A stretch of DNA of 11,778 bases. Source: Gammaproteobacteria bacterium UBA6968 (GTDB lineage Bacteria > Pseudomonadota > Gammaproteobacteria > Pseudomonadales > Azotimanducaceae). Both the position numbers and the translations under genes were made by a program. The notes below the pieces were generated by a model. The model had not been told where the DNA came from, made no database searches, and worked only from the letters and a program-made list of their open reading frames with translations. Below are positions 1 through 7,205 of the stretch, one piece after another; position 1 is the stretch's first letter, and every line of letters begins with the position of its first letter. The DNA is taken from the NCBI GenBank assembly GCA_002450255.1, contig DJYW01000151.1, positions 16,241 through 28,018 of the forward strand, given 5' to 3'.

Positions 1-132
1 GTTTTGGGCTGACGAGCTTTGGAAAGGACAGCTGAAATTTTATCTTTTAAGGACAAATACGAACGAAGGCCCCTGAAAAAATTGTCTTCATTAAACCCGT
101 TAGATGTCCTCGCGTTGCGGTTACCTCACTGC

Positions 133-155
133 CGGGCCTAAGTAACGTAGGCTCG
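133..155. repeat. Weak hairpin downstream of the response regulator gene
   Basis: An inverted repeat lies 15 nt past the stop of the response regulator gene. The core arms GCCTA (136-140) and TAGGC (148-152) are perfect, and outer pairs extend the stem with one mismatch (G·T wobble if read on the plus strand). No T-run follows on either strand, so it does not meet the usual pattern of an intrinsic terminator. It could still be a transcript 3' end for the minus-strand operon, or chance. Positions 1-132 show nothing I can name. Confidence 0.2.
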
Positions 156-169
156 ACCTTGGCAGGCCA

Positions 170-535
170 TTATCCCGGCAGGTTAGCTTCTATCTTTTCG
201 AGTAGCCGCTGCAGGTTGACCGGCTTCGTATCGAAATCATCAGCTCCGGCACCTAGCGCCTTTTGGCGATCCTCTTCCATCGCATGCGCGGTTAAGGCGA
301 TGATTGGAATATCCTTAATCGATGGATCGGCTTTCGCCTGTGTTGTCGCTTCCCAACCATCCATGACCGGCAAACCCATATCCATTAAAACCAGATCGGG
401 TGTGTTATTCCTCATCATGACCAATCCTTCCGCACCATCCACCGCAATCTCTATGTCATAGCCCTTGCGCGATAAACGCCGGGACAGCATGTCGCGGTTC
501 ATTTCGTTATCTTCGACAATCAGAATCTTAGTCAT
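170..535 (-). CDS. Single-domain response regulator (CheY/DivK-like receiver)
   Basis: The 121-residue protein is one complete receiver domain with no output domain. Visible hallmarks are the acidic pair E8/D9 in ILIVEDN, the phospho-acceptor D52 in LVLMDMGLP, T82 in the ALTAH segment and K104 in the TKP motif. The sequence resembles DivK and the stand-alone receivers found beside hybrid kinases. Such proteins pass on or receive phosphoryl groups and act by protein contact in the cytoplasm rather than by binding DNA. The start is supported by GGAG (complement of 543-546) 7 nt before the ATG. It is the last gene of the block kinase-channel-regulator, 55 nt after the channel stop. The likely phosphodonor is the neighbouring hybrid kinase, directly or through an HPt protein not seen here; that partner assignment is inference. 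Confidence 0.93.
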   Translation of the reverse strand: MTKILIVEDNEMNRDMLSRRLSRKGYDIEIAVDGAEGLVMMRNNTPDLVLMDMGLPVMDGWEATTQAKADPSIKDIPIIALTAHAMEEDRQKALGAGADDFDTKPVNLQRLLEKIEANLPG

Positions 536-551
536 AATTACGCTCCATGCC

Positions 552-590
552 TCTAACGTTAGACGATTCGCGCCACGCCGTCTATGTCAA
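552..590 (-). promoter_or_regulatory. Possible internal regulatory site before the response regulator
   Basis: The 55-nt gap between channel and regulator genes carries a perfect 12-bp palindrome, TCTAACGTTAGA, at 552-563. Upstream of it on the minus strand is TTGACA (complement of 585-590), an exact match to the sigma70 -35 consensus, although part of this is only a few bases past the channel stop. No good -10 box sits at 16-18 nt. The best match (TCTAAC) lies inside the palindrome at 21 nt, which is too far for an unaided promoter. A regulator-dependent internal promoter is possible, as is coincidence. Confidence 0.25.
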
Positions 591-2573
591 CTATGAGTAT
601 ACTTGTTGCGCAAGCACGGCTATCTGATCTTCGTCTGTGAAGGTGTATATCTTATCGTTTTTCGGGTTAATTTCTAATGAATCTCGCTTTTCTGCAAGCA
701 AAACGCCTATCACTATTTCGTTGACTTGTTGTGTCGCAACGATGAGATCCTGAAATGCAACGGGCTCATCGGACGGCACATAAAGGTTGGAAGGCCGCAG
801 CGCGATCTCGATACCACCGGCACTCAGCAACTCTTTATAAATCGACGCCAAGACCGGTTGCCGAGACAGGTGCGTCAGCTGCATGCTGACAAATTCAGGA
901 CTAACTACCGCGTCGGTCAACGGTGTGTCGCGACACAGCGTCTTTGTATCCTGGTCATAAAACTCGGCTGTCACGCTGGGGAATTCCCCTTCCGTTACTT
1001 CCTTAATCTCACGTAACATCAAAAGGGTTAGCGAAGTTCGTGAATCTGGGTCGTAAGCAGGGTTCGACTCATCTGCCAGCACGATGAGGTCGTCATAGCT
1101 AGCCACATCCAGCTCACGCAACATTTTTCGATTTGCCGTGTCCGCCGTTTTGTATGCAACACGAACCTGCTTGCCGCTGCCTTCCGCATAGCCGCCGATC
1201 GTCCCTGCGACCCGCTCTGCCGAGTAGCTGCTAACGATTGTGATCGCTATTTGCTCGACGGCATGGCCTTCGAATTCCTGCAAAATGTCGCTGATGCTCG
1301 CGTTCCAACCGAGAATCAAAACCTTGCTAAAAACAGGCCTTTCGTAAGGCAACACATCCATTTTCGGCTCAAACTCTGTGTCCGGCGCTACGCCCGCCTC
1401 TGGACCGTCCGGCGGCGCCAAAATAATAAGCTCTTCGTCATCGAACAGTTCGTAATCTGGCTCGGGATTAAGAATAGCAATACGACGCTCGACGCCGTTT
1501 TTTTCTTCAACCCAGCTGACGCCCAGCAAAATCGAGTTATTAAACGCATGCGCCACTTGGCCGAAATACTTGTTCTCGAACCCTTTTACGCTCTGAATAA
1601 CTATCTCGTTTTCACCAAACGAAAACAAATCCGCATACACATAGGAGTAGCCGAGATAGCGTGAACATTGCACCAGCGTTTTGCTGACAAAATCCGAACT
1701 CGACACGATGGGAACGGTAGACTTGGTGGCGATTTCCGCGATATCTACATTTTCGCGGTCGGTAATTTCAACTACGGTATTGGGTTTTCCAGACCGCCAG
1801 CTCAGATTTTCGAGCTGCATTAAGGTCTTGATGGTTGGCACGTCCTTAGACTGAATATTACCTTCAGCGCCCTCGTCCGCGAGCATGATGATCGCGCGGC
1901 TTTCTTGAACGCCGACGCGCTCCAATTCGGTTGCCAGCGTCGGCGATCCGTGCTGCGGCATGACCCGCACATATTTAAAGCTCCGCTCTACCAGCCGCAC
2001 TTCCTCGGAAATCATATCGATGTCCGAGTTCGCCAAAATCACCACCGGCTGGGTGCGCTTCAATGCCTCGAAAAACCTGAGGATGGAAATCACTTTGCGG
2101 TTCCAACCCAAAATCACGATGTGATTGAATTCCTGCACCTCCGTACCACCACGGCGCAGTTCATCCATACTGCTCTGGATCAGGTTAATGACAAAACCGA
2201 TGATACCGCCAACGATCACCAAACCAACTAACGTATTGACTAAGCCTATGGCGATAATCCAGCCCGATGCGGAGTAGTCTTCGGAGAACGCACCGGGATC
2301 CAAGATATGCTTAAGCGACCAATACAATGTATCTAGGAAACCGTTATCGTATTCGGCGGCAATCCCTTCAGCTTTAAGTGACTCCGGCTCCAAGAGGCCG
2401 AAATAGTAGGCGCTCATACCAATGAAGGTGAAAACAGTCAGCAGAACAAACATCATTAATAGCGGAAACACAGCGTTTTTGCGCGTGTTAACTACGAACA
2501 GATACTTCAGCCGTTTCCAGCCTATTTTGTTGCCAAGGCCGCCTAGGTCAAATTTGCCGCTGCGTTCGCTCAT
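591..2573 (-). CDS. CASTOR/POLLUX-related ion channel with two RCK/TrkA-N-like modules
   Basis: The 660-residue protein has a basic cytoplasmic start, a first membrane helix (about 34-59), a re-entrant pore segment (about 78-100, with TLYWSLKHILDPG) and a second helix (about 104-132). A long cytoplasmic part with two Rossmann-like units follows. The first begins at HIVILGWN (151-158) and the second at KVLILGWN (417-424). The GWN form of the nucleotide-fold loop and the DPG pore motif, in place of the potassium filter TVGYG, are typical of the CASTOR/POLLUX/SYM8 family, whose plant members are nuclear-envelope cation channels. Bacterial members are of unknown ion preference. The gene starts 18 nt after the sensor kinase stop and has no recognisable Shine-Dalgarno sequence, so translation is probably coupled to the kinase gene. 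Family membership is fairly secure; gating by ligand or by the neighbouring phosphorelay is inference. Confidence 0.88.
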   Translation of the reverse strand: MSERSGKFDLGGLGNKIGWKRLKYLFVVNTRKNAVFPLLMMFVLLTVFTFIGMSAYYFGLLEPESLKAEGIAAEYDNGFLDTLYWSLKHILDPGAFSEDYSASGWIIAIGLVNTLVGLVIVGGIIGFVINLIQSSMDELRRGGTEVQEFNHIVILGWNRKVISILRFFEALKRTQPVVILANSDIDMISEEVRLVERSFKYVRVMPQHGSPTLATELERVGVQESRAIIMLADEGAEGNIQSKDVPTIKTLMQLENLSWRSGKPNTVVEITDRENVDIAEIATKSTVPIVSSSDFVSKTLVQCSRYLGYSYVYADLFSFGENEIVIQSVKGFENKYFGQVAHAFNNSILLGVSWVEEKNGVERRIAILNPEPDYELFDDEELIILAPPDGPEAGVAPDTEFEPKMDVLPYERPVFSKVLILGWNASISDILQEFEGHAVEQIAITIVSSYSAERVAGTIGGYAEGSGKQVRVAYKTADTANRKMLRELDVASYDDLIVLADESNPAYDPDSRTSLTLLMLREIKEVTEGEFPSVTAEFYDQDTKTLCRDTPLTDAVVSPEFVSMQLTHLSRQPVLASIYKELLSAGGIEIALRPSNLYVPSDEPVAFQDLIVATQQVNEIVIGVLLAEKRDSLEINPKNDKIYTFTDEDQIAVLAQQVYS

Positions 2574-2591
2574 GATCTAAAGAGGAGTCTG

Positions 2592-5500
2592 TCAGTCACC
2601 TCGATGCAACTCCAGATTAGAAATAAAATTCGTGAGATTAGACATGTCGCCTTTCGGCACAAAGCCTTTCACATTTTCGAATTGTTCCAGTATCTCTTTC
2701 TGAGTGGTAGACATGTCTTTGCCTGAGAAGATCACGATTGGCACGTGCTGGGCTTCTTCAACTTGCTCCGCGTAGGCATCCAGGAACTGCAGACCATCCA
2801 TGCGCGGCATCTCTATATCCAGCACAATCAATCGCGGACGGTCGGCATCGTTGATGGTGCCGGTAACTTGGTCCAGACCATCTAAGCCATCGCTCGCAGT
2901 AATAGTTGAAAAACCTTCGTCCGTCAGGATTCGGCTAAGCAGTTCACGCGTATTGGCATCGTCGTCAATAATCATCACTTTCTGCTCTGCCGCATCCGAG
3001 CCGAGCAAGCGATTAATCTCTTTCACAAACGAAGAGCGATCAATGGGCTTAGTGAAATAACCGTCCGCCCCCAGAGATTCAGCAAATTTCTCTTCAGAAA
3101 GCTGCGTGACCATGGCTACCGGCACATCCTGAATGGTTTCGTCGGTCTTAATTTCACGAAGAATCGACCAACCGTCACGGCCCGACATATACACGTCGAG
3201 CAAAATCAAATCGGGTTTGCGTCCTCTCACTATCTGCAGACCGCGCTCGCCATCCGTAGCCCCAACCAACGTTATATTGGCTTTGTTCAACGTACGCTTC
3301 ACTAATTCGTGCATCGACGGATCATCATCGATCAGCACAACATAAGGTTGGCCCGAGTCCGTGTTTGGATCCGTCTCCGGGATGGCCGCTAAATCTTCCT
3401 CATCATCGCCGACGTTGCGTGGGATGATCAGCGAAAAGTTCGAGCCGACACCCATTTCGCTAGTAACGGTTACCGTACCGCCCATCATTTGCGCAAGGCG
3501 CTTCGTAACCGCCAGTCCGAGACCGGTACTTGCCTGCACCTGCGCAGACTTCTGCATAGTCGAGGTCTGTACCTGGGTAAATTCATCAAACAGGGTTTCC
3601 AGCGCTTCAGGAGGAATACCCGTACCCGTATCGACAACAGAGAAACGGATCATTTCCTTGCTACCAAATTCTTCCGATGGCGCTTCGGTCTGAATCCTCA
3701 GTGTCACGCTGCCTTCTTCGGTATTTTTGAAACCGTTGCTAAGGAAGTTGGTCATGATCTGACGGAGCTTGGTTTCGTCTGAGAACATGGCCCCTTCAGT
3801 CACCTCGTTCTCAATAAAGTACTTGTTACCGGTTTTCTCTGCTAACGGCGTGTTAATTGCCGACAACATTTCGATAACGTTTTCGATATCGAAGTTGGTT
3901 GGGAAGATTTCCATCTTGCCGGCTTCGATCTTAGACAGATCCAACACATCATTGATTAACGCCAGGAGGTGCCGCCCAGAGCTGTTAATCCGCTCGATAT
4001 CCGGCAGCAAATCATCATAGCCCAGGTCCTCGCACTCTTCCTGAAGCATCTCGGAATAGCCGAGTACAGCGTTAAGCGGCGTACGTAGCTCGTGGCTCAT
4101 GTTATTGAAGAACTGCGCTCGATTACGGTTAGCGCTAATGGCTTCGTCTCGCGCTGCCTCCATGTCTTCGGTCTTAGCTTTAATCAGCTGATTCACCTCG
4201 TCAGACATCCGCGTGAATGCCAGCGACATCATTTCGATTGATGAATCCTCTCTATCCCCGGCTTCTTCCTGAGACAGCTCGCGCATGCGTGCGATATCGC
4301 CAAGCATTAAGTGGCGCGCCTCGCCATCCAGCTGTTCCGCTAAGTTGCCCATCTTTTCAAGAATAATCTGATCGCGCTGGCGGCGACGTTCAAACCGCTT
4401 TTCCGCATTTGCTTTGTTTTCGAGCAAAGTTTCTCGATACGACTCTAACGATGACTTTAAGTGTCCAACTTCGTCATCATCCGAAGCCAGCAAACCTTTT
4501 CGCTTAGGCATCTGCGCGTCTAGGTCGTCGGCACCTAAAGCGTCGAGGACATTAATGGCGGAAGTAATGCCGGCGAAAGCTCGCGAAGTGATATATAGCA
4601 GACCTAGGGTTATAAAAATAATCAGCGCGCCAACCGCTATCCCCGCAGTTGAATTGGCCGTTGTTAAGGCGTCGAACTCAGCGCTTTGGTCGCGGAAAAT
4701 CGCGATGCTCGCCAGCCCTGCCGAGAGGTAATCGCTCAAGGCAAGAACCGTAAATGACACGCCTGAATCAATCAGATTCTGAGTAAACAGTACGCGTCCG
4801 TTGCGCTCATCCACTGCGCCTCTCGCGGCATTTGTCAGGCCATCTAATCCGGCCACCCCGTAGATTTCCTCGCTGGAGGCGCCGTAATTTTCCATGGACA
4901 GAGTGATTTCCGGCGTTAACACTGCGGCCCGAATTCCGTAGCGCTCTTCAAACAATTCGATGTTCGCAAAGACATTGCGTGCCAGTACCGCCACAGCGAC
5001 GATTTCTCGCTCGCGGTCTTTGATGGGAAACGCTAAAGCTTGGTTAATGGTGGGTGGCTCTCGCTCGGTAACATCTCGCACAAACACTACTTGACGTTTG
5101 GCGCGGACAGTGCGCTGCAAAAACTCTGGCACTGGTGTCAGCGGATCGATCAAGGAAGCGCTGTCGCAAGGGTCTAAACCGTAGTCTAAAGCCGCGCCAC
5201 AAAACAGTTGGTTGCCTTCCAGATCAAACACCATAACGAAACTGAGCAAGCCCTCATCTAAGTCGGATTCGATGATGTAGCTCAAAATTTCATCAACCAG
5301 GTCTTCGTCACGAGCGCCAATGGCCTGGTTGAGTATTCCCGGCTCCGGGTAATCTAAATCCGACAGGTCGGCTCTCGGCCCAAAGCGGTCCACATAATCC
5401 ACGGAATAACCATCGGGATTCCACTTCTCTAGATAAGTGATGTAGCTGCTTTCGCTGGTATCCGCCCAGGACGCTTCGTATAGATCGGTACTAACTGACG

Positions 5501-5612
5501 ACAGCGTATTTTCTTGCTGAGTATTGGTAATAAACAGTGCACCCGCCATGACGCCGGCTATAGCCAGGCAGGACAGCACCGCGGAGAGAAGGATCTGGTG
5601 ACGTATTAACAT
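2592..5612 (-). CDS. Hybrid sensor histidine kinase with tandem receiver domains
   Basis: The 1006-residue inner-membrane kinase has a first membrane helix (about 7-29), a periplasmic sensor of about 290 residues, and a second helix (about 321-342). Next come a HAMP domain (about 343-398) and a coiled, HAMP-like linker (about 420-490). HisKA carries H507 in MSHELRTPLN. The ATPase domain has its N-box near 618-630 (NFLSN), G1 DTGTGIPPE at 661-669 and G2 GLGLAV at 697-702. Two receivers follow. The first has D762/D763, phospho-acceptor D806, T836 and K855. The second has D883/D884, phospho-acceptor D932, S963 and K987. There is no HPt domain. The sensor is probably Cache-like by size and layout and contains two cysteines (C138, C149) that could pair. 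The ligand is unknown. GAAGG (complement of 5618-5622) lies 5 nt before the ATG. It heads the kinase-channel-regulator block. Confidence 0.95.
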   Translation of the reverse strand: MLIRHQILLSAVLSCLAIAGVMAGALFITNTQQENTLSSVSTDLYEASWADTSESSYITYLEKWNPDGYSVDYVDRFGPRADLSDLDYPEPGILNQAIGARDEDLVDEILSYIIESDLDEGLLSFVMVFDLEGNQLFCGAALDYGLDPCDSASLIDPLTPVPEFLQRTVRAKRQVVFVRDVTEREPPTINQALAFPIKDREREIVAVAVLARNVFANIELFEERYGIRAAVLTPEITLSMENYGASSEEIYGVAGLDGLTNAARGAVDERNGRVLFTQNLIDSGVSFTVLALSDYLSAGLASIAIFRDQSAEFDALTTANSTAGIAVGALIIFITLGLLYITSRAFAGITSAINVLDALGADDLDAQMPKRKGLLASDDDEVGHLKSSLESYRETLLENKANAEKRFERRRQRDQIILEKMGNLAEQLDGEARHLMLGDIARMRELSQEEAGDREDSSIEMMSLAFTRMSDEVNQLIKAKTEDMEAARDEAISANRNRAQFFNNMSHELRTPLNAVLGYSEMLQEECEDLGYDDLLPDIERINSSGRHLLALINDVLDLSKIEAGKMEIFPTNFDIENVIEMLSAINTPLAEKTGNKYFIENEVTEGAMFSDETKLRQIMTNFLSNGFKNTEEGSVTLRIQTEAPSEEFGSKEMIRFSVVDTGTGIPPEALETLFDEFTQVQTSTMQKSAQVQASTGLGLAVTKRLAQMMGGTVTVTSEMGVGSNFSLIIPRNVGDDEEDLAAIPETDPNTDSGQPYVVLIDDDPSMHELVKRTLNKANITLVGATDGERGLQIVRGRKPDLILLDVYMSGRDGWSILREIKTDETIQDVPVAMVTQLSEEKFAESLGADGYFTKPIDRSSFVKEINRLLGSDAAEQKVMIIDDDANTRELLSRILTDEGFSTITASDGLDGLDQVTGTINDADRPRLIVLDIEMPRMDGLQFLDAYAEQVEEAQHVPIVIFSGKDMSTTQKEILEQFENVKGFVPKGDMSNLTNFISNLELHRGD

Positions 5613-5668
5613 GGCTGCCTTCTATCTTGTTGTTCGATCAGGTTCGCCGCGCTCGACTGGTTGATTAA

Positions 5669-6076
5669 TTATTCGGCAAGCCGATATGCAACATTTGCGC
5701 GAACTTTTTCGACTACGGCTGGCACGCCGCCTTGGCGAACAGGCTCGTATTTCCAAGAGCGAACGTAGCGCAATGCGTTGCGCTCAAAACGGTTGGGCGG
5801 ATTTGCTTCAACGACGAATGCGTCTACGACGGCGCCAGTTACATCAATAGAAAATTCAATGACCACATTGCCTTCGATTTCGCGGCGCTGCGCCGAACTG
5901 GGATATATGAACCGACCACGCGACAGGAGCGTCACTTCCACTTCTTCATCACCAATGAATCCAAAAGCGTTCGAGTGAGCCGGTTGGGCTAACGCGAATA
6001 GCGCTACCGTGGCCAGGACAACTAAACCACTGGTGCAAAACGCCGGAAACAGCGTATTGAGGGAGATACTGCGCAT
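5669..6076 (-). CDS. Exported protein with TonB C-terminal domain
   Basis: The 135-residue protein has a hydrophobic N-terminus (about 14-31) that reads as a signal peptide ending near QPAHS-NA or as a membrane anchor. A TonB C-terminal domain follows at about 58-134, with YPSSAQR, the EGNVVIEFSID strand, a middle ERNALRYVRSWKYEP segment and the closing VRANVAYRL strand. The proline-rich spacer of true TonB is absent, so it is unlikely to span the periplasm as an ExbB/ExbD-powered transducer; a periplasmic partner-binding role is more likely. I chose the ATG at 6076 because AAGGA (complement of 6084-6088) lies 7 nt before it. A longer frame starting at 6121 adds 15 charged residues before the signal sequence, has no good ribosome binding site, and overlaps a candidate -10 box. 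It ends 56 nt before the sensor kinase and may share its transcript. Confidence 0.85.
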   Translation of the reverse strand: MRSISLNTLFPAFCTSGLVVLATVALFALAQPAHSNAFGFIGDEEVEVTLLSRGRFIYPSSAQRREIEGNVVIEFSIDVTGAVVDAFVVEANPPNRFERNALRYVRSWKYEPVRQGGVPAVVEKVRANVAYRLAE

Positions 6077-6119
6077 CAGTCTTTCCTTATTCTTCTTGTC
6101 GACTAACAAAACAGCCGCC

Positions 6120-6147
6120 ATTCTACGGAAACCTTAACGTTTTCCAA
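6120..6147 (-). promoter_or_regulatory. Candidate sigma70 promoter for the TonB-like gene and operon
   Basis: On the minus strand TTGGAA (complement of 6142-6147, 4 of 6 matches to consensus) is followed after 16 nt by TAGAAT (complement of 6120-6125, 5 of 6). A start site near 6113 would give a leader of about 35-40 nt containing the Shine-Dalgarno at 6084-6088. The -35 box overlaps a small inverted repeat, TTCCA (6142-6146) and TGGAA (6153-6157). If active, it would drive the TonB-like gene and probably the kinase, channel and regulator. This is pattern matching only. Confidence 0.35.
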
Positions 6148-6164
6148 AGTTGTGGAAGTAAGGG

Positions 6165-6183
6165 TTTTCGATTCCGTCGAAAA
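6165..6183. repeat. 7-bp inverted repeat upstream of the TonB-like promoter
   Basis: TTTTCGA (6165-6171) and TCGAAAA (6177-6183) are perfect complements around the 5-nt spacer TTCCG. The repeat lies about 18 bp upstream of the candidate -35 box of the TonB-like gene, a usual place for an activator or repressor site. The stem is AT-rich and has no following T-run in the minus direction, so I read it as a possible DNA operator rather than a terminator. Confidence 0.3.
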
Positions 6184-6259
6184 ACAGCGGCCCAAACCGA
6201 AAGCTCGTTGTTGCGACCTAGCTATGTTTTTGCTGGATCTGGTAGCGCTTTCGGCATTC

Positions 6260-6276
6260 CGCTTGCTGTGCAAGCG
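6260..6276. repeat. 7-bp hairpin between the TerB-like and TonB-like genes
   Basis: CGCTTGC (6260-6266) and GCAAGCG (6270-6276) form a perfect 7-bp stem with a 3-nt loop. It lies about 36 nt past the stop of the TerB-like gene, where a transcript end would be expected. On the minus strand no T-run follows, so it is at best an atypical terminator or a 3' stabilising hairpin. Confidence 0.35.
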
Positions 6277-6311
6277 ATAACCTATTCATTTTTATGGGGT
6301 TTTAACTGATA

Positions 6312-6764
6312 TTAGCCTCCGCGAACAGACACTTCCTGTCTAAGACCTAATATTTCAGCAGGGGTCAATGACAGTGCAGTCGCGACCTCGTTAAAAAAAG
6401 CGATCTCCATCTCGCTCACACGGCCGTCTACGTTAATCACTTCAGCCAAGGCTTGGATCGTTTCAACCTTGTCTTCATTCCGCATTTTAGAAGAAGCCGT
6501 CGCAAGAACACTACGTAGTGATCGGTTTTCAAAAGACTCGGATTTCGCTGTAATGCGGATCTCATTCAAATCGTATTTAATGCCGAGATGGTTCAGCAAC
6601 ACCTCTTGCACCTTCTCGACTTCGACTTGCTTAATGTTGGTGTCGGCTGCAGTGGCTCGTGCAAGAGTGTAAAGCATGATCTCTTTAGCAAGCTCGTCCT
6701 GCTCTTCCTCAGTCGGTTTCGATTCAAATAATTTCGCGACGCTAGACAATGTCCCTAAAGGCAT
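6312..6764 (-). CDS. TerB-family (tellurite resistance TerB / DjlA-N-like) protein
   Basis: The 150-residue, all-helical, soluble protein has the two-part TerB layout. A first helical pair has ARATAADTNIKQVEVEKVQEVL (split here around residues 35-56). A second repeat near 105-130 has AEVINVDGRVSEMEIAFF. Asp and Glu residues in the D-x-x-[VI]-x-x-x-E positions of both halves (for example D41/E47 and D112/E117) are the ones that line the metal-binding groove in family members. Proteins with this fold occur in stress and membrane-associated complexes; a tellurite role should not be assumed for a lone copy. AGGAG (complement of 6773-6777) sits 8 nt before the ATG and fixes the start. No other ter gene is present. 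It is separated from the next gene by 235 nt, so it is probably its own unit. Confidence 0.82.
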   Translation of the reverse strand: MPLGTLSSVAKLFESKPTEEEQDELAKEIMLYTLARATAADTNIKQVEVEKVQEVLLNHLGIKYDLNEIRITAKSESFENRSLRSVLATASSKMRNEDKVETIQALAEVINVDGRVSEMEIAFFNEVATALSLTPAEILGLRQEVSVRGG

Positions 6765-7205
6765 GTGCTCATCTCCTAATAGCGGTGGCGTTGACCTACG
6801 ACAAGAGCCGGGATTTTATAGCCATTTCCATAAAAATCATATCAGCACACCAATATTTCGGAATTAGTTTTGGGTGCGATCATCAATTCCACTGCACAGC
6901 GACGTGTGCGATCGCCAACCCTAGTAAGATTTGTTTAGCTTGGCCTGGATGAGGCCGCGTATTTTCCGCATTTTAAGAACAGCAACGCTCGCAACTACCC
7001 CCTCCGCCTTAATCCGGTTGCGAATCCAAGCCCAGAGCAAATCGCTTCTGACAAAACTCAGCCCGAAGCAAGCTTGCCTGGCGAACTCCCTCTTAGCGCA
7101 AGATCGCTTTATTACTTGCATCTTTTATATGGCGAGTTTCTGACTGCGTCTTTAACCGCGATCAAATCTTTTTTGCCGGCCCCTCTAAACCTGACCAAAG
7201 GACCA
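6765..7205. other. Intergenic region of about 440 bp without a supported gene
   Basis: The part near 6773-6820 serves as the leader of the TerB-like gene. A TATAAA box (complement of 6815-6820) about 38 nt upstream of its ribosome binding site could be a -10 element, but no clear -35 box precedes it. Farther on are a 5-bp stem GGCCT/AGGCC (6942-6946, 6952-6956) and a 10-bp palindrome GCAAGCTTGC (7068-7077). Two overlapping frames of 66-70 codons, 6921-7121 minus and 6931-7143 plus, are open. Neither has a convincing ribosome binding site or a family I recognise. It may be a decayed gene, a repeat or plain spacer. Confidence 0.5.

Noticed and set aside
2..76. Open plus-strand frame from the window edge ending at TGA 74-76 (begins FWADELWKGQ), possibly the tail of a gene.
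   Set aside because: Only 24 codons are visible, with no recognisable domain, and such a stretch is common by chance.
1251..1664. 137-codon open frame on the plus strand.
   Set aside because: It lies wholly inside the ion channel gene on the opposite strand; the channel frame has clear domains and this one has none.
4414..4731. 105-codon plus-strand open frame.
   Set aside because: It is antisense to the sensor kinase HAMP and membrane segment, with no ribosome site or domain.
6874..6913. Direct repeat GTGCGATC at 6874-6881 and 6906-6913.
   Set aside because: An 8-base repeat within a region of this size is expected by chance about once.
7001..7040. TTGCGAATCC resembles a tRNA T-loop.
   Set aside because: No acceptor stem, anticodon stem or D-arm could be found around it on either strand.
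7140..7205. Run of T at about 7167-7173 next to GCCGGCCCC as a possible terminator.
   Set aside because: The T-run precedes the GC-rich bases on the plus strand and reads as A on the minus strand, so it cannot end the dehydrogenase transcript.
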